Part shown: positions 17,468 to 25,824 of the stretch, piece by piece | Layout of the letters: every line of letters begins with the position of its first letter | How positions within the stretch are numbered: the first letter of the stretch is position 1 | Source: JAJEAD01 sp964420925 | GTDB lineage: Bacteria; Pseudomonadota; Gammaproteobacteria; HK1 | DNA length: 64,000 nucleotides | Assembly: GCA_964420925.1 (NCBI GenBank) | Contig: CAYQVB010000064.1 | Coordinates: 1-64,000 of the forward strand | Direction of reading: 5' to 3' | Notes under the pieces: generated by a model | The model's database searches: none | Seen by the model: the letters and a program-made list of their open reading frames with translations, nothing else | Told to the model about the DNA's origin: nothing | Translations under genes and position numbers: made by a program

Positions 17468-18013
17468 CTATCCCGCTTCGAGCCCCGCCTGCACGAGCAT
17501 GAACTCGATGGCGGCGCGGAGCTCCTCGTCCGTCAGCGCGGGGTTGCCGCCCCGCGGCGGCATGCCGCCCATCCCCTGGATGGCGATGGCGAGCATCTCA
17601 TCGAGACCCTTCGCCGCACGTTCCTTCCAGGCCTCGGTATCGTCGGGCTTGGGCGCGCCCGCAAGCCCGGCGGCGTGGCAGGCGTAGCACAGCCCCTGGT
17701 ACACGCTTTCGCCCGGCACGGCATCCGCTGCCGCCACGCTGACTTCGGACGAGGAAGCGGCTGCGGTGGCGGTCCCGGTCGCCATCGCTCCCTCGACCGC
17801 CTCCGCCGCGCTCTGCTGCGTGGGATCGCCGACCCGCACCTGCCCCACCGGCGCGATCCGCATCGCGACCGAGTTGGGACTCGAATGCATCCGCTCCATG
17901 GTGGCGGCGCCGATCGCTCGCGCGGCGATGAACATCGCGACCGCGAAGGCGAGCAGGAGCAGCAGGATTACCCCGAATTCCTTCCAGAAGATGTCGTCCG
18001 CCTTGCTCACCAC
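17468..18013 (-). CDS. Membrane-anchored cytochrome c5-type protein
   Basis: A 181-residue class I cytochrome c. It has a short cytosolic start (MVSKADDIFWKEFG), one transmembrane helix (about 15-37), an Ala/Ser/Thr-rich linker, and a haem domain with a single Cys-Tyr-Ala-Cys-His site near residue 110. The distal methionine is probably the one in GGMPPRGG. This arrangement is common in gammaproteobacterial c5-type electron carriers that shuttle electrons to terminal oxidases in the periplasm. The gene stands alone and converges on uvrD with a 42-bp gap. Confidence 0.88.
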   Translation of the reverse strand: MVSKADDIFWKEFGVILLLLLAFAVAMFIAARAIGAATMERMHSSPNSVAMRIAPVGQVRVGDPTQQSAAEAVEGAMATGTATAAASSSEVSVAAADAVPGESVYQGLCYACHAAGLAGAPKPDDTEAWKERAAKGLDEMLAIAIQGMGGMPPRGGNPALTDEELRAAIEFMLVQAGLEAG

Positions 18014-18358
18014 GCTTCCTCGGACCGCGCCCTCGACGGCGCGGGATGATCGCAGACCGACCGGGAGTGTACAAGCAGATCTCCCACTACCGGATGTCGA
18101 GCGCGAGTGTCGCTCGCGCCGCTGCGGCGAGCCCGAGGTACGGTTCCGACGTGGCCTCGATTGCGACCAGGCCGGCGGAATGGCCGGACAATCGAAGTTG
18201 ACGGATATCGACGGAGGCCGCGCCAGGGGGCGGAGTGCGGCGAGGACAACGCCCGTGCAACCCCGAAAGAAGCGAAGGCTTCAGACCGGACTTTGCAGCA
18301 GCGGCGCAACGGGGCGGGTCTCGAGCCGCATCTACGAACAAACCGCAGGGTACAGACC
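18014..18358. other. Intergenic region without a recognised gene
   Basis: A 345-bp gap between the divergent cytochrome c and amidase genes. Both strands were inspected; the short open frames have no recognisable content. It should contain the two divergent promoters. No strong inverted repeat or sigma70 pair stands out. Confidence 0.5.
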
Positions 18359-19768
18359 ATGCTTTGCAACCGGGCCGCGGATGATGCATCGTCGGCGGCC
18401 ATGAGCCCCGACGATCTGGCCTTCGAACCGGTGGGCCGGATGGGCGCGTTGCTGCGCGCGGGTGCCGTCTCGTGCCGCGACCTCGTCGATGTCCATCTCG
18501 CGCGCATCGAGCGACTAGGCACCCGTCTCAATGCGTTCGTCCACGTCGCGCGCGGGCAGGCCCGCACCGAGGCCGAGCGCCTCGACCGCGAGCTCGCGGC
18601 GGGTCGAGACCGCGGTCCGCTCCACGGGATCCCGATCGCGATCAAGGACATCATCGACGTGGCCGGCATGCCCACCGGCTACGGCACCGGCAGCTACGAC
18701 CCCACACCGGCGACCCGGGATGCCGCCCTCGTGGGCGCCCTGCGCAAGGCCGGCGCGGTGGTGCTCGGAAAATCCAACACCCACGAGTTCGCCTACGCGG
18801 CCTTCCATCCCGATTTCGGCTACGCGCGAAACCCCTGGGATCCCTCCCGCAGCGCCGGCGCCACCAGCGGCGGCTCCGTCGCCGCGGTGGCCGGAGGACT
18901 GTGCGCGGCCGCGGTCGGCACCGATGCCGGCGGATCGGTGCGTCTCCCCGCGGCCTTCTGCGGGGTGGCGGGCATGAAGGTGAGCTACGGCTCGGTCGAC
19001 CTGAGCGGGGCGTTTCCGTCCTGCTGGACCCTCGACCACGTCGGCGCAATGGGCCGCTCGGTGGAGTGCGTCGCCGCCATGGTCGGTGCGATGTCGTCCG
19101 GCGAGACTTCGATGCCGTCGACCGGCTCCCTGGCGGGCCGGCGTTTCGGCGTGGTGCGCGATCTCGCGGAGCACCCCTGCATATTCCCCGGAGTGGCATC
19201 CGCGTTTGCCGCTGCCCTCGACGCGATCGCGACCGGCGGCGCCGAAGTCGTACGGGTGGAGCTGCCGGAGGTGCTCGGTGCGAACGACGCGATGATGGAC
19301 ATCCTCTTGCCCGAGATCCTGGTCATTCACGAGCCGCGCCTCCGCCGGCACCGCGCCGACTACGCGCCGGCCACCCTCGCGGAGATCGAGCGAGGGGCCG
19401 AGGTTCCGGCGACCGCCTACGTCCAGGCCCGTCGCTTTCGTGAGTCGCTCGCGGCCCGGCTCCACCGGGCGATGGATGAGGCGCGCCTGGACGGGCTGCT
19501 GTGCCCGAGCGCCCCCTGGCCGGCGCCGGCCGAGCTGCCGGATGCCAACGACGACGCGATGCTGCTCGAGGGCCTCTGCGCCACGCCCTTCAGCGTGTCC
19601 GGCATCCCCGCGATCAGCGTGCCCTGCGGTCTCGCCGAGGAGGGTTTGCCGGCCGGCCTGCAGCTCGCCGGCCGCGCGGGCACGGACCGGGACGTGCTGG
19701 CGATGGCCGCGGGCATCGAGGCGAGCCTGGGGCGACGCGCTCCCAAGCGCCCGCCCGATTGCACTTAA
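18359..19768 (+). CDS. Amidase-signature hydrolase
   Basis: A 469-residue member of the GatA/AtzF amidase-signature family. The catalytic triad is visible: Lys in IAIKDIIDVAG, the cis-Ser in SAGATSGGSVAAVAGG, and the nucleophile Ser in GTDAGGSVRLPAAFCGV. It cleaves a carboxamide or related C-N bond; the substrate is unknown. ATG 18359 is chosen for the AGGG 8 nt upstream; ATG 18401 is a reasonable alternative nearer the family start. The gene ends exactly where a MITE-like element begins, and the next gene is a solute-binding protein that might deliver its substrate. No GatB or GatC partner is present, which argues against a tRNA-amidation role. Confidence 0.88.
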   Translation: MLCNRAADDASSAAMSPDDLAFEPVGRMGALLRAGAVSCRDLVDVHLARIERLGTRLNAFVHVARGQARTEAERLDRELAAGRDRGPLHGIPIAIKDIIDVAGMPTGYGTGSYDPTPATRDAALVGALRKAGAVVLGKSNTHEFAYAAFHPDFGYARNPWDPSRSAGATSGGSVAAVAGGLCAAAVGTDAGGSVRLPAAFCGVAGMKVSYGSVDLSGAFPSCWTLDHVGAMGRSVECVAAMVGAMSSGETSMPSTGSLAGRRFGVVRDLAEHPCIFPGVASAFAAALDAIATGGAEVVRVELPEVLGANDAMMDILLPEILVIHEPRLRRHRADYAPATLAEIERGAEVPATAYVQARRFRESLAARLHRAMDEARLDGLLCPSAPWPAPAELPDANDDAMLLEGLCATPFSVSGIPAISVPCGLAEEGLPAGLQLAGRAGTDRDVLAMAAGIEASLGRRAPKRPPDCT

Positions 19769-19899
19769 CCGCAATGTCTCACCGATTTTCGGTAGCTTCT
19801 GGTGCCAAGATGCCGCGATAGCGAGTCGCACGGACCGAGAGACGCTGTAGGCGTGGCCGAGGCACCCGCAGCAGGAAATCGGGTGAGGTGTTGCGGTTA
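19767..19899. mobile_element. MITE-like element, copy B (shortened)
   Basis: A 133-bp element overlapping the amidase stop codon. The left end CCGCAATGTCTCACCGATTT (19769-19788) matches the copy A terminal repeat in 20 of 22 positions over 19769-19790; the right end (19876-19897) is its imperfect complement with one indel. The reverse complement of 19772-19838 reads like copy A positions 580-646 (GGCATCTTGG, GAAGCTACCGAAAATCGGTG). Near 19870 CGCAGCAGGAAATCGG matches the other end of copy A, so this is a deletion derivative of the same family. Confidence 0.7.
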
Positions 19900-20107
19900 G
19901 GGCCTGTTCTCTTACGGTCCAACCGCCTGCCGAGGGTGTCGCAAGATGGCCACGGCGCGCTTGACATGCAATTCGCCCCCGGCGCACGGTACGGACCCGG
20001 CGCGGCAGTCGAGGCGCATCACCGCCAGCCGGCATCCACTCAAAACCTCCGCCGCCGACCGAGTAGATCCGCACACTTTTTCTATCCACACCCAGGGGAG
20101 AAACAAC

Positions 20108-21694
20108 ATGTCAGGCCCACCCCTCCATCGCCGTAAGCTCACCCGCCGCAAGCTCCTCGGCGGTGCCGCCGCCGGAGTGGCCGCCGCCAGCGTCCCCTCC
20201 TTCCTGCCGAGATCGGCCGGCGCGAGCACGGGCCGGAGCCTCCGGATGCGCTCGCGCTACGATATCGCGACGCTCGATCCCTACCGCATGGTCAACCGCG
20301 CCGAGTACGACATCCTGTCCGCGGCGACCGAGAAGCTGGTCGAGATCAAGCCGGGCAAGCAGTGGGACTGGGAGCTCGGCACCGCATGCGAGGAGATCGA
20401 GTACCTCGACGAGACCCAAGTGCGCTTCCGCCTCGTCGAGGGCCGGCCCTGGACCAACGGCTTCGGCACCGTGAGCGCGCACGACGTCAAGTTCTCCATC
20501 GAGCGCATCCTCGCCGAGGACGCGGTGGTGTCGCCGGAATGGGTCGGCTTCAGCCACGTCGAGGTGCTCGACGAGCTGAGCGGGGTGCTGGTCACCGAGG
20601 GCCCGATGGCGACGCTGTTCACCTCCGCCGCGCCCTGGCTCGGGGGGCCCATCCTGTGCAAGAAGGCGATGGAGAACATCGAAGGGGGCATCTACACCGG
20701 CATTCCGCCCGCCACGAGCGGCCCCTATGAAGTCACCGAGTGGACGCCGGAGCACCGCACCGTGCTCGAGCGGAGCCCGGTGTGGAACGGCGACCCGGTC
20801 GACTTCGACAAGATAACGGTGATCCCGATCACCGACGACAAGTCGGCGGAGCTCGCGTACCTGGCCGGAGAGCTCGACTATACGACCATCGCGGTGAGCT
20901 CGATTCCCGCCTACCGGGACGGCGAGCTGCCTCCCAACACCAGGCTCGAGATCCGCCCCACCACCGGATTCTCCTGGCTGGGCATGAACATGGAGCACGA
21001 GCCCTACGGCGACGTCAGGATCCGGCGGGCCCTGCACTACGCCATCGACCAGGAGGCAATCATCGAGGCGGCCTATTTCGGCGCCGGTCCGCGCTCGGTC
21101 AGCCTGATCGCGCCCGGGGTGCTCGGCTGGCGCGACCTCCCGCCCACGCCCTACGACCCGGACCAGGCCCGCGCGCTGCTCGCGGAAGCGGGGATGGCCG
21201 ACGGGTTCAAGACCACGATGTCGATCATGAACGCGCCCGACCAGCGCGCCTCGGCCGAGATCATCCAGGCCAACCTCGCCGATGTCGGCATCGAGGTCGA
21301 GATCCTGAACTACGACGGCGGTACCTACTGGAACCTCGGGCTGGAGGAGATGGGCGACGACTGGAAGGATCTCCAGCTCATCCTGCAGCAGTGGACCTCG
21401 AGCAACGACCCGAACACCACCGTAACCTGGTTCACGCCCGAGCAGATCGGGTACTGGAACTGGCAGCGCTGGAACAGCCCGGAGTTCGGCGAGCTCGCCA
21501 AGCAGGGGATCGCCGAGACCGATTCGGCAAAGCGAGACGAGATCTACGCGCGCATGGTGGAGCTGATGAACGAATCGGCGGCGTTCGTGCCGATCACCCA
21601 CGAGCCGCAGGCTGCGCTCTACAACGCGAACATCGATCCGAACTTCCTGCCGGATCTCTCGGTGCTCTACCGGCACATCAAGTGGGTCGGCTAG
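20108..21694 (+). CDS. Family 5 (peptide/opine-type) ABC solute-binding protein
   Basis: A 528-residue periplasmic binding protein of the DppA/OppA class. It opens with a Tat-like signal (KLTRRKLLGGAAAGVAAASV) and ends the leader near Ser-Ala-Gly-Ala. Family blocks include DIATLDPYRM, GTVSAHDVKFSIERIL, PPATSGPYEVTEW and DVRIRRALHYAIDQEAII. Start ATG 20108 has AGGGGAGAAA upstream. No cognate permease or ATPase genes follow; a strong terminator ends the transcript, so it must rely on a transporter elsewhere or be a remnant. The amidase upstream suggests the ligand may be an amide or peptide. Confidence 0.88.
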   Translation: MSGPPLHRRKLTRRKLLGGAAAGVAAASVPSFLPRSAGASTGRSLRMRSRYDIATLDPYRMVNRAEYDILSAATEKLVEIKPGKQWDWELGTACEEIEYLDETQVRFRLVEGRPWTNGFGTVSAHDVKFSIERILAEDAVVSPEWVGFSHVEVLDELSGVLVTEGPMATLFTSAAPWLGGPILCKKAMENIEGGIYTGIPPATSGPYEVTEWTPEHRTVLERSPVWNGDPVDFDKITVIPITDDKSAELAYLAGELDYTTIAVSSIPAYRDGELPPNTRLEIRPTTGFSWLGMNMEHEPYGDVRIRRALHYAIDQEAIIEAAYFGAGPRSVSLIAPGVLGWRDLPPTPYDPDQARALLAEAGMADGFKTTMSIMNAPDQRASAEIIQANLADVGIEVEILNYDGGTYWNLGLEEMGDDWKDLQLILQQWTSSNDPNTTVTWFTPEQIGYWNWQRWNSPEFGELAKQGIAETDSAKRDEIYARMVELMNESAAFVPITHEPQAALYNANIDPNFLPDLSVLYRHIKWVG

Positions 21695-21702
21695 GCTGAC
21701 CA

Positions 21703-21741
21703 GAGGCGGGGCGGCTCTCGGGCTGCCCCGCCTCTCTCTTT
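21703..21741 (+). terminator. Intrinsic terminator after the solute-binding protein gene
   Basis: A 13-bp stem beginning GAGGCGGGGC with a TCTCGG loop and its complement ending at 21734, followed by the pyrimidine-rich TCTCTTTC. It lies 9 bp beyond the stop codon. Confidence 0.85.
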
Positions 21742-21879
21742 CACGCGATTGCCGTGAGGACCCAGCCTCGTGTTGTGCCGTGCCGGACCCGGTTTCGTCT
21801 CTTCGGCCCGCCACGAGTTGCCGCTGCCGGGGAACCTTAATGAGTCCGAATCAGCCGGAATCAGCCAGAATGGGCCGAC

Positions 21880-22147
21880 AAGCCGCTCTGTATGGGTTTC
21901 CAGCGCGCGCCACGACCACGTCTTGGCGATGAGCGGGTTCCAGGGTCGCGACTCCTGTGGGGCGAAAAAGGCCGCCGGGAGTCAGCCCGAAGTGCAGGGG
22001 GCCGGTTGAGGTTACCTCCAACCGGTTGTCGTGTACCGCGAGACCGATGGAGCCACCGCCAAGCGCGTAATCACGGCGGCAGAGGGCATTGGCCAGTGCT
22101 TCCCGCATCACCAGCGGCGGGAAGAGCGGCTCGTGGATGCGTGCCAT
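21880..22147 (-). pseudogene. Fragment of a COG2865-type transcriptional regulator
   Basis: The peptide LFPPLVMREALANALCRRDY, followed by a strand pattern ending DNRLEVTSTGPLHFG, matches the C-terminal GHKL-like region of AlbA_2/COG2865 putative regulators. The homology continues in another frame as SRPWNPLIAKTW, so a frameshift lies in the T-run near 21970. Both the N-terminal AlbA_2 domain and the extreme C-terminus are missing. It is part of a decayed island next to tRNA-Arg. Confidence 0.6.
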
Positions 22148-22169
22148 TCGTCCCGACTCGAAGCGGCTG

Positions 22170-22330
22170 GCGATCGATCACTTCGGCCATCAGGGCGATG
22201 GGTTGGCTCGCCGGCACGTCGGGCAAACGGACCAGCCCCGCGTGGGCCGCCTCGCGCACGTTAACGAGTTCCGCGAAGTCGCCATCGAGCGTCACCAGGA
22301 TACGATCCTCGGCCGCCGCACGGCGCCGGC
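22170..22330 (-). pseudogene. Fragment of a DUF5615 (PIN-like) protein
   Basis: RILVTLDGDFAELVNVREAA followed by a hydrophobic GLVRLPDV strand matches the C-terminal half of DUF5615 proteins, PIN-fold putative toxin nucleases. The upstream half in the same frame has no family similarity and no start codon or ribosome site is evident, so only a remnant survives. It overlaps no intact gene and lies next to the COG2865 fragment. Confidence 0.5.
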
Positions 22331-22781
22331 AGGGCTCCCCTCGCAGTCCAGGAACCCCGGCGACGGGAGCCCGGCCGCGACGCGACGGGCGTAGGGCAGG
22401 CCTGCGTGCGCGTATGCACCAAGTCCTCGAACACCAGGACGGCCCGCCAGTGCCTTCCGTAGCGCTCACGGCCAAGTACTTCCGCACGCAGGCTCGACCA
22501 GGGCCAGTTCGGACGTCGGACACAGGCTGCGGGCCTACGAAAGGCGATGCGCCGGAAGGTTCCATTTCTCCAAGGGAAATGTCCGAACGCGGGATCAGCC
22601 CGAAATTCTCAGGGTCTCTCGCCGGCGCTCGGGCCAGACCGAGGCCTTGGGAGCGGCTCAGAACTTTCCCGTATGGTGATTCTGTAACCCTACCTCCCTG
22701 CCACCTTCCTCGGACAGAATGGTGGTGTTCTTCAGGACATCTTCGCCCGCACCCCTACGATGGCTCTACCCAGAGTTTCTG

Positions 22782-22810
22782 TTGACATGTTTGTGGACAA
22801 CCCATACATT
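22782..22810 (+). promoter_or_regulatory. Near-consensus sigma70 promoter
   Basis: TTGACA (22782-22787), a 17-nt spacer and TACATT (22805-22810). It is the best sigma70 match I found in the window and points at the DUF3800 gene 89 bp downstream. A hairpin-plus-T-run stands between promoter and gene, so the immediate product would be a short RNA of about 60 nt unless there is read-through. Confidence 0.7.
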
Positions 22811-22852
22811 CTGGCTTGAGACGCAGGGATCTCTGTCCTTGCCCTCCTTCCG

Positions 22853-22879
22853 AAGGCCCGCGCCACGGTGCGGGCCTTT
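22853..22879 (+). terminator. Intrinsic terminator/attenuator in the DUF3800 leader
   Basis: An 11-bp stem AAGGCCCGC...GCGGGCCTT with a 4-nt loop, followed by TTTG. It lies about 40 nt after the predicted transcription start and 20 bp before the DUF3800 start codon. It may attenuate the gene, end a small RNA, or be a leftover terminator from a lost upstream gene. Confidence 0.7.
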
Positions 22880-22898
22880 GTGTGTCTGGGGTTCACCA

Positions 22899-23641
22899 AT
22901 GACGTATTTCGCCTATCTCGACGAGTTTGGGCATGTTGGCCCCTACGTGAGCCGCACGGATCCACGTCATAATGACAGTCCAGTGTTCGGCCTCGCTGGA
23001 CTCGTTCTTCCCGCGGAGGAGGTGCGTGGATTCGGTACGTGGTTTTTCCAGCGAAAATGCCAGCTCCTCGACTCTGATATCCAGAGATCAGGCAAACATC
23101 CTGCTCAGTGGGAGAAAAAGGGTCGAGCCTGTTTACCGCGAAGAATATTCGGAGGTATCGCAGAGTTCGAGTAATGGCCGAGCGACTGTTGAACGAGATC
23201 GAGCGACGGGGCGGTTTCGTGTTCTATGTGGGGGTGAGGAAGACAGCACCACCGGCCCTACACAACGCGAATCGGCTCTACACGAAGGTCCTTCTCGAAG
23301 CGATTAAACGCATCGATCAGTTCTGTGCGCTGGACTGCTGCCGGCGGGAGAATTTTGTTCTTGTGCTTGACGAGCACACGCTGCGCCCAGCGTTGATTAC
23401 CGAGGTCTCAAGAAGCATGTACGGAGGACCTGATCGGCGGCGACATCTCATTGAGCCGCTGTTCCACCTCGAAAGCCATCGATATCAGACTGTACAGGCG
23501 GCTGACTGGATTGCCGCGCTGGTAGGGCGTCTTGGAGCCATATGGGCGGATCAAGGAGGCTTCCCCGAAAACGTAGTGTTCCGCCGTCATTTCGAACACC
23601 GGATTAATCGTATCAGCCGGCGGAGCGGACTTCGTAACTAG
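22899..23641 (+). pseudogene. DUF3800 protein, frame-disrupted
   Basis: The N-terminal frame (22899-23174) begins YFAYLDEFGHVGPYVSR, the DUF3800 opening with an acidic pair where the family has D-E-S-G. The downstream frame (23108-23641) continues GSSLFTAKNIRRYRRVR, then an FVLVLDEHTLR strand and QTVQAADWIAALVGR, the conserved late Gln-x-x-D-x-x-A block. The two join at GAGAAAAAGGGTCG (about 23111-23124), where one base has been lost or a -1 shift is needed. DUF3800 proteins have an RNase H-like fold and often sit in phage or defence regions. GC is lower than in neighbouring genes. Confidence 0.7.
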
Positions 23642-24008
23642 CACGGTAGTCGTCTCTTCTCCGTAGTGCTGTGACTGCGGGATGCCAACCCGATCATCCT
23701 CGCTCGTACTCGCATGAAGGGACCAAGGTCGACGCGGCGTTGACGAAGACGTCGAGCACAGTGAGGGGTGTCGCCACGAACCGCGGAGCGGCGAGTGCAC
23801 GCTGGTTTGAACACGACCCGGAGGGCCTATGGCTTGACTCGTTGTGACCGAACCGTTGCGTCCGGGTGCCTCGCACCCTGGCGCCACTGCGTCCCTTTCG
23901 GCGCCCTGCTGTCCGTTCCACATGGGGGGAAGGATGGGGAGAAGACCTCAAGCGGCAATTGCAGGGAGTCAAAAACGCCTGTTAAAACAAATACTAAGCC
24001 CATAAATT
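23642..24008. other. Gene-free tail of the decayed island
   Basis: A 367-bp stretch between the DUF3800 gene and tRNA-Arg. No open frame on either strand has recognisable content. The last 70 bp before the tRNA are AT-rich (AAAACAAATACTAAGCCCAT), as often seen at island borders. No second copy of the tRNA 3' end was found that would mark an attachment site. Confidence 0.5.
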
Positions 24009-24085
24009 TGGCGCGCCCGACAGGATTCGAACCTGTGACCTTTGGCTTCGGAGGCCAACACTCTATCCAACTGAGCTACGGGCGC
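24009..24085 (-). tRNA. tRNA-Arg (anticodon CCG)
   Basis: A 77-nt gene on the minus strand with CCA encoded (24009-24011), a 7-bp acceptor stem GCGCCCG/CGGGCGC, a D arm with AGCTCAGTTGGA, a T arm GGTTCGAATCC, and anticodon loop CTCCGAA with CCG complementary to 24049-24051. It reads the CGG arginine codon. Its 3' end faces the decayed island, a usual integration position. Confidence 0.95.
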
Positions 24086-24194
24086 GGTGCGAGGCGATGA
24101 TACGCCAGTCGCCGGGTAAAGGGGGCGGCGGGCGCGGCTTTCCGGCATAGAATGCGGTCCCGCGCGCGGATGTGCCCGAGCCCGGAGACGGAGG

Positions 24195-24977
24195 ATGGCG
24201 GCAGAAAGTGCCCCGAAAGACGATCGGTCGGACAGCGTTCCCGGCAAGCGTCTTGGTGCCCAGGGAGGGAAGACCGTCTACGGGGCGCGACTCGGCATCC
24301 TCTCCCTGGAGACCCGTTTCCCTCGCGTGCCCGGCGACATGGGCCACGCGGGCACCTGGCCCTTCCCAGTGCTCTATGCGGTGGTGCCGGGTGCGTCGCC
24401 ACGAAGGGTGGTAAGGGAGCGGGCGCGGGGGCTGCTGGAGCCCTTTCTGGAAGCGGCCCGCACGCTGGTACGCGCGGGCGCGGACGGCATCACCACGAGC
24501 TGCGGGTTCCTTTCCCTCTTCCAGGCGGAGCTGGCGGCGGCCTGCGCGGTGCCGGTGGCGGCGTCGAGCCTCATGCAGGCGCCCTTCGTCGAACGCCTTC
24601 TCCCGCCGGGACGGCGGGTGGGCGTGCTCACCGTGTCGGGGACGCACCTTCGCCCCGAACACCTGGCGGCGGCGGGGGTCGCGCCGGACACGCCCGTGGT
24701 CGGCACCGAATCGGGGCGGGAGCTCTCGAGAGTGCTGCTCGGCGACCTTCCCGAGCTCGACGTGGATGCCGCCGAGCAAGACGTGCTCGACGCCGCGGCC
24801 TCGCTCTGCATGCGCCACCCGGAGGTCGGCGCCATCGTGCTCGAGTGCACGAACATGATGCCCTACTCCGCCGCCATCAGGGCCCGCACCGGCCTCCCGG
24901 TGTACGACATGTACAGCTTTGCGACCTGGTTTCACTACGGTCTCGAGCCCCGACGCTTTCCCCGCGATCCCGCATGA
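24195..24977 (+). CDS. Aspartate/glutamate racemase-superfamily protein
   Basis: A 260-residue protein of the Asp/Glu/hydantoin racemase fold. Two cysteines sit in the expected catalytic places: GITTSCGFLSLF around residue 100 and IVLECTNMMPY around residue 218. The middle carries RVGVLTVSGTHL. The sequence is closer to uncharacterised maleate-isomerase/AroM-like members than to MurI, so a wall-biosynthesis role is unlikely. ATG 24195 lies 7 nt after GGAG. Its stop overlaps the ATG of the next, truncated, gene (ATGA), showing they once formed an operon. Confidence 0.75.
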   Translation: MAAESAPKDDRSDSVPGKRLGAQGGKTVYGARLGILSLETRFPRVPGDMGHAGTWPFPVLYAVVPGASPRRVVRERARGLLEPFLEAARTLVRAGADGITTSCGFLSLFQAELAAACAVPVAASSLMQAPFVERLLPPGRRVGVLTVSGTHLRPEHLAAAGVAPDTPVVGTESGRELSRVLLGDLPELDVDAAEQDVLDAAASLCMRHPEVGAIVLECTNMMPYSAAIRARTGLPVYDMYSFATWFHYGLEPRRFPRDPA

Positions 24978-25291
24978 GCCCGGTGAGCCCCGAACGCGTG
25001 AAGGCGCTGCTCTGCGCGCGCAGCGTCGCAGTCGTCGGCGCGAGCGACCGTCCCGGGAGCTTCGGAAAATGGCTTCTCGACAACCTCGCCGCAGTGGGAT
25101 ATCCGGGCGAGGGGTATCCGATCAACCCGCGCCTCGACACGCTCGACGGGCGGCGCTGCTACTCCTCACTCTCCGAGAGATCGCATCCCACCCGCACGGC
25201 AGTTGCGGAACCCGCGCCGGACGGCGCCGTCGGTCGCTCGCGTCAACCCGGAACGCCGGGGACCGTGGACTCCGAATCCCGGGTATCCTGA
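24974..25291 (+). pseudogene. Truncated CoA-binding (ADP-forming acyl-CoA synthetase-like) gene
   Basis: The first 65 or so residues match the N-terminal CoA-binding Rossmann domain (SVAVVGASDRPGSFGKWLLD, then GYPGEGYPINPR). After the Arg-Arg-Cys-Tyr-Ser-Ser-Leu stretch the homology stops and the frame runs through unrelated Pro/Arg-rich sequence to a stop at 25291. A complete protein of this family has 450 to 700 residues. The start overlaps the racemase stop. The break lies near 25170, and I see no insertion-sequence end there. Confidence 0.7.
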
Positions 25292-25322
25292 GGCCCCGGA
25301 CTCGAGACCGGAGGACGCTCAC

Positions 25323-25808
25323 ATGAAACGGTTCTTCACTGCCCTCGTGACAGGCCTCGTGGTCGGAGGCGTCGGAGGCTTCCTGCTCGGCGTGTACGCC
25401 CTGCCCATCATCGTGGAGTGGCGGCACGGCGTTCAGGAACGCGCCGAGGCCCCGGAAGCGGACGAGCACGATCCGGCGGGCGCCTTCGATCGCAACAGCC
25501 CCGGCTCCGACCCCCTGCACTGGGGCGAGGGGCGGGTTCGGGTCTCGGAGGGCAGCCTGGTGTTCGAAGAGGACGTCCGCCTTGCGCCGGGACCCGACTA
25601 CCGCGTCTACCTGAGCAAGTCCTTCGCCCAGACGAAGGAGGAATTCCTCGCGATCAAGCCGGGGGCGGTCGAGATCGCGAGCCTCGAGATCTTCTCGGGT
25701 CCGATGTCCTTCCCCATCCCGCCGGAGGTGGACCCGGAGGTGTTCGACAACGTCGTCGTGTGGTGCGAGGCGTTCGCAATGTACATCGCGAGCGCGCGCC
25801 TCGAATGA
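25323..25808 (+). CDS. DM13-domain protein, membrane-anchored
   Basis: A 161-residue protein with an N-terminal hydrophobic segment (FTALVTGLVVGGVGGFLLG), a Glu/Ala-rich linker and a DM13 domain from about residue 63. The DM13 signature is seen in APGPDYRVYLSKSF, SLEIFSGPMSFPIP and VVVWCEAFAMYIASARL, with the conserved Cys after Trp. DM13 is a proposed extracytoplasmic redox or electron-transfer module. ATG 25323 follows a GGAGG. The stop is 16 bp before the ABC permease start, so it may be the first gene of that operon. Confidence 0.7.
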   Translation: MKRFFTALVTGLVVGGVGGFLLGVYALPIIVEWRHGVQERAEAPEADEHDPAGAFDRNSPGSDPLHWGEGRVRVSEGSLVFEEDVRLAPGPDYRVYLSKSFAQTKEEFLAIKPGAVEIASLEIFSGPMSFPIPPEVDPEVFDNVVVWCEAFAMYIASARLE

Positions 25809-25824
25809 AGCGGCGAGGCAACTG

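Noticed and set aside
23105..23130. Efficient dnaX-type programmed frameshift site in DUF3800
   Set aside because: The base before AAAAAG is G, so the A-AAA-AAG heptamer is not formed; a lost base is the simpler reading.
24009..24085. Attachment-site duplicate of the tRNA-Arg 3' end in the decayed island
   Set aside because: I looked for the T-arm sequence across 21700-24000 and found no second copy.
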